A stretch of 15,513 nt of DNA from WJMT01 sp964599635. GTDB taxonomy: Bacteria > Acidobacteriota > Aminicenantia > Aminicenantales > Aminicenantaceae. The notes beneath the pieces are model-generated. The model ran no database searches and was not told the DNA's origin. It worked only from the letters and a program-made list of their open reading frames with translations. How positions within the stretch are numbered: position 1 is the first letter of the stretch; every line of letters begins with the position of its first letter. This document shows, piece by piece, positions 5,651-11,743 of this stretch. The DNA lies in contig CAZRGM010000049.1 of NCBI GenBank assembly GCA_964599635.1, forward strand, positions 1-15,513, written 5' to 3'. A program made the position numbers and the translations under genes.

Positions 5651-7936
5651 ATGAAAGTAGGAAAACCCGAAAAAGCAAATATCGAACCCAGATATGTTCA
5701 GTTAATTATGCAACATACAATTAAAGATGTTTATGATGCTTTAGCTGAATTAATTACTAATAGTGACGATAGTTATCATAGACTTTATACAAAAGGAAAA
5801 CGGAGTGATGATGGTGGTCCTATTTTGATATGTATAGAACATAGGAGAAATAAACCTAGTTTGTTAGTTGTAAGAGATAAAGCAGAGGGAATGAACATAA
5901 CTGAGATGAGGGAAAAAATTAAGAGAATAGGTAAAAAACATAGTGGTGATGAAGATAGAGGATTTATGGGTAGAGGAGCCAAAGAATGTGCAGTACTTGG
6001 TAAAGCTATATTTGAGTCTGTTAAAGAAGGTAAATATCATAAATGTGAATTCCATTCTAATCTAGATTTTATTCCATTTAAAGCAACAACAGCCACACCA
6101 GAAATAAGAAAAAAATTAGGATTAAAACGAGGAACTGGCACAAGTGTGACTATTGAAATCAACCAAACAAAAAGATGCCCAAAATATAATAACATTAAAA
6201 GAGACCTTCCTTGGCATTTTGCATTGAGAGATATTTTTTCTACTCAAAGTAAAAGTAAAGTCTATATACAGAACTTAAATGATAAAAAATCAAAACCTGT
6301 TAAAATAATCATACCTCCTCCTAATGGTGAATGTCTCGAGTCTTCCGAATATAAAGTTCCAGGATACTCAAATGCTAAAGCAAAGTTAGAAATATGGAAA
6401 TCTGATGAATCCTTTATAGATAAACAAGATAGGTTCAGAAGAAGTGGATTCATTGTAAAAGCTAGCAGAGCTATTCATGAATGTTCACTTTTATATCAGG
6501 AATTTGAGAGAGAACCCTTAGCAAAAAAATACTTTGGACGAATTGAATGTCTATATATAGACAGACTTTGCCAAGAATATGACAAAATAAGAGAAGAAGG
6601 AAAAACGCCTCCTGATACAAATCCATATCTTTTAATTGATCCTAATAGACAACAAGGGTTAAGAAGAGATCATCCATTTACTGATGCATTATTTTCCGTT
6701 CCTTCCAGATATTTAAGAAAATTAATTAAAAAAGAGCGAGCAGAGGAGAAAAAGAAACAATTAAAAATCGCTAATAAAGAAACACAAAATCAATTAGATA
6801 AACTAGCAACAGAAGCAAGCAAATTTATCAGTGGCCAATTAGAGGAAATGGAAGAAATATCAAAAAGAGATAAAGTAGATAGAACATCTTTTATAAAGGA
6901 GGGAGTATTAATTTATCCTACTTATTTTTATGTTACTTTAAATGAAATAAGAACCATTACATATTATGCAAACTTCTCTTTATTGAAAAATACTGAGGTT
7001 CCTGTCTATATAGAATCGGATGATAAGGCTTTGGAAATATTAGATAAAAAAATTAAATTACAACCTCAAAAAAGAAATAAAGAACAGTTATTTGGATTGT
7101 TTCGTGTTAAAGGAAAATTAAAGAGAGATAGTGTTCTTATCAAAGCAAAATGTGACAATTTACCTGAGGCCCAAGCTATAGCTGAAGTTGTTGAATATAA
7201 AGCAGAAGAACATCTTTTTAGAGAACCTTTTGAGTTTGAATATAAATCTTATTCTGTGAAAGAAAGTAATCGAAAAACTTTAAAAATTTTCGCAAAATAT
7301 CCCGAAGTTATAAGTGAAGAAAAGATAATTAAAGTAACATCAAGTGACAGTGAAGGCATACCGATTAGAGGTTCTTGTATATTAAAACCTAATTTAAAAT
7401 CAAATTTTGCTTTAGGAGAAGTCATTGTAGAAGGAAGAAGGCTAAATGCAAAGGCAAATATAGAAGCAACATTGGACTCTTTAGGAGCAAAAACTAAAGT
7501 AAAGGTAATTCAAAAGCCTGATCGAAAAATACCGCTTGAGATAGAATTAGTTGATAAGGAAATGGGTAATTTTCGTGCTCAATGGGCTGTTTCTGAAGGC
7601 AAGCCTTATTTATTAGAGATTTCTACTTTACATGACTCTATAAAAAGATATTTAGGGCCTCCTCCTGATTTCGAAGGTCAAAATCTTCCTTTATTCAAAA
7701 TTTTACTGGCAGAAATAGTTGCTGAAAGTGTATGCCGAAAATCTTTAATAATGGAAGCAGAGGAACGTGCTTGGGAATTTAGGTGGGCAGATGAAAGGGA
7801 TGACTTTATTATCGGCGACAGAGTTATAGGTGAATTACAAAAACGTCTAAGAGAATTTACACCTGTTGCCCATTCAATAATGTTATCTAACAGAGAGTTT
7901 GAAAAAGCAAAACAAAATTTGGGAAGTGACAACTAA
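5651..7936 (+). CDS. large GHKL (Hsp90/MORC-type) ATPase, candidate defence protein
   Basis: The protein has 761 residues. All Bergerat-fold ATP motifs are present near the N terminus: N box ALAELITNSDDSY (Glu33, Asn37, Asp39/40), G1 box VVRDKAEGM (Asp76, Gly80), G2 box RGFMGRGAKEC (Gly104, 107, 109) and G3 GTGTSVTIE (161-169). A charged coiled-coil-like stretch follows at about 355-410 (ERAEEKKKQLKIANKE). Then comes a long beta-rich region at 420-640 that looks like Ig-type modules, and a conserved-looking C-terminal helical part (RAQWAVSEGKPYLLEIS, FKILLAEIVAESVCRKS). Length and the central Gly-rich lid resemble MORC/Hsp90 ATPases rather than MutL or histidine kinases; there is no kinase dimerisation His. 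A strong ribosome binding site AGGGGGG (5641-5647) precedes the ATG. It is the main gene of a three-gene operon set among defence genes. ATP binding is well supported; a role as a DNA clamp or remodeller in phage defence is inference. No named system is recognised. Confidence 0.82.
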   Translation: MKVGKPEKANIEPRYVQLIMQHTIKDVYDALAELITNSDDSYHRLYTKGKRSDDGGPILICIEHRRNKPSLLVVRDKAEGMNITEMREKIKRIGKKHSGDEDRGFMGRGAKECAVLGKAIFESVKEGKYHKCEFHSNLDFIPFKATTATPEIRKKLGLKRGTGTSVTIEINQTKRCPKYNNIKRDLPWHFALRDIFSTQSKSKVYIQNLNDKKSKPVKIIIPPPNGECLESSEYKVPGYSNAKAKLEIWKSDESFIDKQDRFRRSGFIVKASRAIHECSLLYQEFEREPLAKKYFGRIECLYIDRLCQEYDKIREEGKTPPDTNPYLLIDPNRQQGLRRDHPFTDALFSVPSRYLRKLIKKERAEEKKKQLKIANKETQNQLDKLATEASKFISGQLEEMEEISKRDKVDRTSFIKEGVLIYPTYFYVTLNEIRTITYYANFSLLKNTEVPVYIESDDKALEILDKKIKLQPQKRNKEQLFGLFRVKGKLKRDSVLIKAKCDNLPEAQAIAEVVEYKAEEHLFREPFEFEYKSYSVKESNRKTLKIFAKYPEVISEEKIIKVTSSDSEGIPIRGSCILKPNLKSNFALGEVIVEGRRLNAKANIEATLDSLGAKTKVKVIQKPDRKIPLEIELVDKEMGNFRAQWAVSEGKPYLLEISTLHDSIKRYLGPPPDFEGQNLPLFKILLAEIVAESVCRKSLIMEAEERAWEFRWADERDDFIIGDRVIGELQKRLREFTPVAHSIMLSNREFEKAKQNLGSDN

Positions 7937-8278
7937 ATTTATTTTTTTGAAAATTCGAATATCTGTTTTTATTTAGCACATTAAGCATACCTTGACTTAA
8001 AGAGATAATTCGTTAAGAGAAGCTAGACCTAGTTGGCTATTTTTTGTGGAGAAACAGAAGCTTCTAAGAAAAGCACATATCTTTAATGTGGATGGGAATA
8101 GTTACCGGCTCAAAAATTTTACTGAGAAGATCCATGGTTTAAAAAAGGAGACAACTTAACCCATGAGCTTAAATCTTCAGCCTAATGAGTGCGTAAAACT
8201 ATACTTCGATTTACTGTGTAAAAATATACACCTATTGACAAGAGTTTATGAAAAAGTAAGTGACCAAACTTTTTATTA
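7937..8278. other. junction region between the GHKL operon and the restriction-modification genes
   Basis: This 342-bp gap contains no full gene. It holds a frame resembling the end of IstB (8001-8159), a 38-codon reading frame touching the next gene (8163-8279), and an inverted repeat GTGTA/TACAC (8216-8220, 8227-8231). TTGACA is present at 8235-8240, but no -10 box stands at 16-18 bases from it. Confidence 0.6.
8001..8159 (+). pseudogene. probable C-terminal remnant of an IS21 IstB-like ATPase
   Basis: An open frame of 52 codons ends at TAA 8157-8159, with a stop just upstream of 8001. Its second half reads LLRKAHIFNVDGNSYRLKNF. This resembles the end of IstB helper ATPases, where a helix with LLDRLLHH is followed by a strand of the type H-hydrophobic-x-hydrophobic-x-G-x-SYRL. 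The first 15 codons look non-coding. No IstA and no IS ends are seen nearby. If correct, an IS21 element once sat between the GHKL and restriction cassettes. The match is short, so this stays tentative. Confidence 0.42.
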
Positions 8279-8279
8279 A
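8163..8279 (+). CDS. possible 38-aa leader reading frame coupled to the restriction gene
   Basis: ATG at 8163 opens a frame reading MSLNLQPNECVKLYFDLL and ending ...VYEKVSDQTFY. Its TAA (8277-8279) overlaps the ATG of the endonuclease gene by one base (TAATG). AAGGAG at 8145-8150 lies about 12 bases upstream, a little far for a ribosome binding site. The downstream gene has no ribosome binding site of its own, so translation of this short frame could couple to it. The peptide is amphipathic and unlike any family I know. Chance is a real alternative. Confidence 0.3.
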   Translation: MSLNLQPNECVKLYFDLLCKNIHLLTRVYEKVSDQTFY

Positions 8280-9172
8280 TGATATCATTTATCAATGATA
8301 TGATAAACTTGTGGGATAAAAAAATAGAAACTGAATTCTTCAGAAAATCTTTAGAACTAACTACTCCAGAAAAGTTATTTAACCAAACTTTCGACAATAA
8401 ATATTTAGCTTATTGGCCCAAAGGTTATAAAAGACGAAAAATTACATTGCAAAGCAGAAATGCTTTTATCGGGGATTTTACTGAAAAATGGTCCTTAAGT
8501 ATTTTAAAATATTTTGCTGATAAAATAGGAGCTTTTATTGTCCAAAATGTTGTTTGTGAAGAAATAGATTTAAAGAGGAATTCACCAGCAGATCTAGCCT
8601 TTTGTAAGACAAATGAAAGAATACAAGAAGCAGAAAATATTATTATGATATTTGAAGTAAAAATGTCAGTTGTTTGGAATTGGGAATATTTCAAAAATTC
8701 AGGGAATTTAAAATGCATTGGTAATTATAAAACTCACCAAGGAAACCCTGGTTTACTCAGATCTGACACTATGTTAAAAGCCATCGGAAAAAGCATAAAT
8801 ATAAGAGTAGCTGGATATAAATCTACAAAAATTCCTATAATTATTTTAGGAAATACACCGATAACAAGCAGCTACTTCAAAAAAGTTGATAATCTTAAAA
8901 AATTTGGAATTATTCAAGGATTTTGGTCCTTAAATCCTGAACCACTGGATAAAAAAGAAACTATAAAGAATACTCAAAAATCCGGATTTATAAGAATAGA
9001 TTCATATAAGGAATTGGTCGATCATTTGAATGAATTATTCAAAGAAGAGCAAGAATTTTTTTCTGGAATGAAAACCAAGAATCAGATAGGAAAAATGATT
9101 GAAATTGCAAATAAAGAAGAAAACTATGAGAATAAAGCTGAAAAATTTTTGTCTTTATTAAGAGAGGATTAA
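8279..9172 (+). CDS. type II restriction endonuclease with a PD-(D/E)XK core
   Basis: The protein has 297 residues. The catalytic core is visible as SPADLAFC (Pro103, Asp105), then after about 20 residues IIMIFEVKMS (Glu126-Val-Lys128), the classic PD...ExK arrangement. GDFTEKWSLSIL upstream (Glu69) supplies the conserved helix. WNWEYFKNSGNLKCIGNYKTHQG and PIIILGNTPI follow within the fold. The stop at 9170-9172 is one base before the ATG of a DNA methyltransferase, which is the strongest evidence that it is the restriction partner and that the pair is translated together. The ATG at 8279 begins immediately after the alpha-helical-looking N terminus and lacks a ribosome binding site; ATGs inside the first 10 codons are alternative starts. 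It cuts DNA not protected by the partner methyltransferase; the recognition sequence cannot be read from the protein. Confidence 0.8.
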   Translation: MISFINDMINLWDKKIETEFFRKSLELTTPEKLFNQTFDNKYLAYWPKGYKRRKITLQSRNAFIGDFTEKWSLSILKYFADKIGAFIVQNVVCEEIDLKRNSPADLAFCKTNERIQEAENIIMIFEVKMSVVWNWEYFKNSGNLKCIGNYKTHQGNPGLLRSDTMLKAIGKSINIRVAGYKSTKIPIIILGNTPITSSYFKKVDNLKKFGIIQGFWSLNPEPLDKKETIKNTQKSGFIRIDSYKELVDHLNELFKEEQEFFSGMKTKNQIGKMIEIANKEENYENKAEKFLSLLRED

Positions 9173-9173
9173 T

Positions 9174-10085
9174 ATGGACAAAAAAAAAGGAACTGAAACC
9201 AGCAGTTTTGGAGTATCAGGAAGAATAGGTCACGATTCATCAAAATTTTATAATACACGACTGTATCAAGGAAAAACCCCTGAAAAAGTTGAAAACTATA
9301 TAGAACGAGATGTTCCTTCTGAAGTCTTAAATAAAATATTTTGTAAAAGTAGCGAACATATGGATGAAATTCCTGACGATAGCATACATTTAATGGTCAC
9401 ATCTCCTCCTTATAATGTTTCTAAGGAATATGATGAAGATTTGACTTTAGATGAGTACAGAAAATTACTAAAAAAAGTTTTCAATGAGACATATAAAAAA
9501 CTCGTAGTAGGAGGTAGAGCATGTATCAATATTGCAAATGTAGGAAGAAAACCATACATACCTCTTCACAGTTATATCATTAAAGATATGCTAGATATTG
9601 GCTTTTTCATGAGAGGGGAAATCCTTTGGAACAAATCCTCTAGTTCAGGTGTTTCTACAGCTTGGGGTAGCTGGCAATCTCCAAAGAATCCAACTTTAAG
9701 AGATATTCACGAATATATTATGGTATTTTCAAAAGGATGTTTTCACAGGTTAAATCCAGAAAACAAAAAAAGCACAATTTCAAAAGACGAATTTTTGGAA
9801 TTCACAAAAAGTATTTGGAATTTCCAGGCAGAGTCAGCAAAAAGAGTTAATCACCCGGCTCCTTTTCCAATTGAACTTCCTTATAGATGTATCCAACTTT
9901 TCACCTTCAAAGGAGATGTTATTCTTGATCCATTTGTGGGAAGTGGATCAACCTGTATTTCTGCTCTGAGAACAGAACGTTACTTTATTGGGTATGATAA
10001 TAATCAGAAATATGTTGATATAGCATTAAGAAGAATAAAAAGAGAGAAAGAGCAGTTAAAATTATTCTCATTTAGAGAATTCTAG
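9174..10085 (+). CDS. DNA methyltransferase, beta class, probably N4-cytosine
   Basis: The protein has 303 residues. The catalytic motif IV is HLMVTSPPYNV (TSPPY at 76-80). The S-adenosylmethionine motif I comes later, as ILDPFVGSGSTCISAL (DPFVGSGST at 252-260), with FIGYDNNQKYVDIA (motif II) after it. The order IV, target-recognition region, X/I defines the beta class. SPPY instead of DPPY favours N4-cytosine methylation, though some adenine enzymes also have it. NHPAPFPIELPYRCIQLFT (about 226-244) is motif X. The middle part (MRGEILWNKSSSSGVSTAWGS) is probably the target recognition segment. It lies one base after the endonuclease stop and protects host DNA from that enzyme. The gene is A/T-rich like its neighbours, and the next gene has its own promoter, so this pair looks like a self-contained transferred cassette. 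Confidence 0.9.
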   Translation: MDKKKGTETSSFGVSGRIGHDSSKFYNTRLYQGKTPEKVENYIERDVPSEVLNKIFCKSSEHMDEIPDDSIHLMVTSPPYNVSKEYDEDLTLDEYRKLLKKVFNETYKKLVVGGRACINIANVGRKPYIPLHSYIIKDMLDIGFFMRGEILWNKSSSSGVSTAWGSWQSPKNPTLRDIHEYIMVFSKGCFHRLNPENKKSTISKDEFLEFTKSIWNFQAESAKRVNHPAPFPIELPYRCIQLFTFKGDVILDPFVGSGSTCISALRTERYFIGYDNNQKYVDIALRRIKREKEQLKLFSFREF

Positions 10086-10141
10086 ATAAAAATCAAGTCT
10101 AATTTTCTACTAAAAAAACCCAAACAATATTTATATTCCTA

Positions 10142-10165
10142 ATTTACAGAAAAAAATCTGTAAAT
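10142..10165 (+). terminator. weak hairpin after the restriction-modification pair
   Basis: ATTTACAG (10142-10149) and CTGTAAAT (10158-10165) form a perfect 8-bp stem with an A-rich 8-base loop, 57 bases after the methyltransferase stop. The stem is A/T-rich and the nearest T-run (TTTTTT, about 10181-10186) starts 15 bases later, so it is at best a weak terminator. Confidence 0.3.
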
Positions 10166-10220
10166 CCAAATGCAAATAACTTTTTTGTTATCATCTTAGA
10201 ACCAAATTAATATTAAAATG

Positions 10221-10249
10221 TTGACAAATTACATTAATTGTCCTATATT
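10221..10249 (+). promoter_or_regulatory. strong promoter of the XRE-ImmA gene with operator-like repeats
   Basis: TTGACA (10221-10226), 17 bases, TATATT (10244-10249). ATTGTC occurs at 10237-10242 and again exactly one helical turn later at 10247-10252. The -35 region carries the inverse, GACAA (10223-10227), giving an imperfect palindrome at 10223-10242. The XRE protein encoded directly downstream is the obvious candidate to bind these sites and repress itself. The leader is only about 12 bases, with GGAGGG just before the ATG. Confidence 0.65.
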
Positions 10250-10268
10250 GTCAATAGATGGAGGGAAA

Positions 10269-11324
10269 ATGCACAAAAACAAAAAATCCATAGATTTTGG
10301 TAAAAGACTAAAATCAGCAAGAAAAATGGCTGGATTGAGCATGGATGACCTTGCTAAAAAAGCAGGAGACATCATTACCAAACAATCCATAAGTAAATAC
10401 GAAAAAGGGATAATGAAGCCTTCAAGTGAGGTGATAATCCGTTTAGCTGAGGCATTAAATGTCAAACCAGAGTATTTTTTCCGGAAAAAATCAATTGAAC
10501 TCTCCAATATGCAGTTTCGGAAAAGATCCGATCTTCCTTTAAAGACTTTGGAATCTCTCAAACAGAGAACAATTGACTTTTTAGAGCGTTATATTGAATT
10601 GGAGAATATATTAGGGATCAGTGATAAATTCGAAAATCCTTTGAAAGACTTTACCATTGAATCACTTGAAGATGTTGAAAAAGCAGCTTCTGAGCTCAGA
10701 AATGCCTGGAAATTAGGACTTTCTCCTATCTCAAACCTTCTTGAGATTCTTGAGGAGCAGGGTATAAGGGTCTTTGAATTGCATAATATTGATGATTTTG
10801 ACGGCCTTTCAGCTCATGTAGGGGATATTCAGGTCATTGTTATTAATAAAGACTTGCCCACTGATCGTATTCGTTTTACTGCGGCTCATGAACTCGCTCA
10901 TATTCTCTGTGAATTTCCTCAAAACAAACAAAAAGAAAAGCTGTGCCATACTTTTGCCGGAGCCTTTCTTTTTCCTAAAGAAGTTATGGAAAAGGAATTG
11001 ATGAAAAAGAGAAAACAAATCTCCATTTGGGAATTAGAGGAGCTTAAGAAAATATATGGAATTTCTATGCAAGCTATTGTTAAAAGAGCCAATCTCTTAG
11101 GAATTGTTTCAGATTTTTACTATAGAAATTTCCAGTCAATGTTGAAACAAAAAGGATGGAAGGAAAAGGAATCTGTAGACTATGAGGGTAGGGAAGAGGC
11201 GATTCGTTTCAGGCAGCTGCTTCACTATGCTGTGAATGAAGAAATTGTCACTCTCAGCAGAGGCGCAGAACTAGCGAATAAGAGCCTTATGGACCTGCGG
11301 AGGGAAGTCAAGGCAGCTGTATGA
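10269..11324 (+). CDS. XRE-family regulator fused to an ImmA/IrrE-type metallopeptidase
   Basis: The protein has 351 residues from the ATG at 10269. That start is chosen because GGAGGG (10260-10265) precedes it; the in-frame ATG at 10218 lies in the promoter. Residues 10-70 are a lambda-repressor-type helix-turn-helix (FGKRLKSARKMAGLSMDDLA, ISKYEKGIMKPSSEVIIRLA). Residues ~200-240 form the peptidase centre, RIRFTAAHELAHIL with HELAH at 207-211. KLCHTFAGAFLFP follows, where the Glu of the common EAN segment is replaced by Leu and a Cys-His pair stands next to it. Proteins of this kind act as antitoxin or repressor and may be inactivated by cleavage under stress. The stop overlaps the start of a PIN-type gene (ATGA), as in toxin-antitoxin pairs, but that partner is truncated here. 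The last 55 codons reappear, diverged, at 14981-15147. Confidence 0.9.
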   Translation: MHKNKKSIDFGKRLKSARKMAGLSMDDLAKKAGDIITKQSISKYEKGIMKPSSEVIIRLAEALNVKPEYFFRKKSIELSNMQFRKRSDLPLKTLESLKQRTIDFLERYIELENILGISDKFENPLKDFTIESLEDVEKAASELRNAWKLGLSPISNLLEILEEQGIRVFELHNIDDFDGLSAHVGDIQVIVINKDLPTDRIRFTAAHELAHILCEFPQNKQKEKLCHTFAGAFLFPKEVMEKELMKKRKQISIWELEELKKIYGISMQAIVKRANLLGIVSDFYYRNFQSMLKQKGWKEKESVDYEGREEAIRFRQLLHYAVNEEIVTLSRGAELANKSLMDLRREVKAAV

Positions 11325-11352
11325 TTGTTGTTGTGAATGATGTTAGTATATT
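11139..11352 (+). repeat. direct repeat, copy 1 (end of XRE-ImmA gene plus start of PIN gene)
   Basis: The segment aligns with 14963-15176. In the core 11168-11341 against 14992-15165 I count 13 mismatches in 174 bases and no gap. Seven of the 13 fall in third codon positions, so both copies diverged while still coding. Homology fades upstream of 11139 and a few codons into the PIN gene. Confidence 0.9.
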
Positions 11353-11434
11353 AAATGAAAGGCAATCGTTTTCCCCTATATATTCTTGTGATAAAGGCAC
11401 AATTATAGAAATAACTTCCTATATTACAATATAA
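11321..11434 (+). pseudogene. truncated PIN-domain toxin gene, copy 1
   Basis: ATG at 11321 overlaps the regulator's TGA. The frame begins MIVVVNDVSIL, the first strand of a PIN domain with the first metal-binding Asp at residue 7, and then turns into unrelated sequence (NERQSFSPIYSC...) before stopping after 37 codons. Full PIN proteins have about 130-160 residues and three or four acidic residues, so this cannot be an active nuclease. The same first residues recur at 15145. Confidence 0.65.
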
Positions 11435-11493
11435 ATTGATCTGGTTTTTACCATTAATACTAAAATGTTAAGTGAAATTTAAAGATCATTCCT

Positions 11494-11521
11494 TTGAAAA
11501 TTTCTCATACTAGATTATAAT
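11494..11521 (+). promoter_or_regulatory. promoter of the 43-aa gene and probably the helicase
   Basis: TTGAAA (11494-11499), 16 bases, then a perfect TATAAT (11516-11521). The predicted start near 11528 is just upstream of the ribosome binding site AGGGAGG at 11531-11537. Confidence 0.62.
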
Positions 11522-11542
11522 TATCAGGAAAGGGAGGGTAAA

Positions 11543-11674
11543 ATGGTTGCAAAAAGAAAAACAAGAAAAATCCACAGAAGTGCAATAACAGGACGATTTG
11601 TAAAAAGTGGGTATGCCAAAAGATACCCTAAAACAACAATTACCCAGACCATAAAAACCACAAGAAAGAAATGA
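11543..11674 (+). CDS. 43-aa basic protein (GRFV/TTxTxTxK type)
   Basis: This very short gene has a strong ribosome binding site (AGGGAGG, 11531-11537) and a consensus promoter. It encodes 43 residues: basic start MVAKRKTRKIHRS, then AITGRFVKSGYAKRYPKTTI and a Lys/Thr-rich end. The pattern RSAxTGRFV...AxRxPxTTxTxT is one I know from many short bacterial proteins of unknown function, often misnamed in databases; no biochemical role is established to my knowledge. Net charge is strongly positive, consistent with binding nucleic acid. It precedes the helicase by 69 bases without an evident new promoter, so the two are likely co-transcribed. Confidence 0.75.
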   Translation: MVAKRKTRKIHRSAITGRFVKSGYAKRYPKTTITQTIKTTRKK

Positions 11675-11743
11675 ATTGATTATATGTGAATCGGGATTGA
11701 AAAATAACCTATGAATTGAAAATATTTTGAACTATAAAATAGA

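Noticed and set aside
10218..10268. Upstream ATG giving a 368-aa XRE-ImmA protein
   Set aside because: The extra codons lie on the -35 and -10 boxes, and the ATG at 10269 has a strong ribosome binding site.
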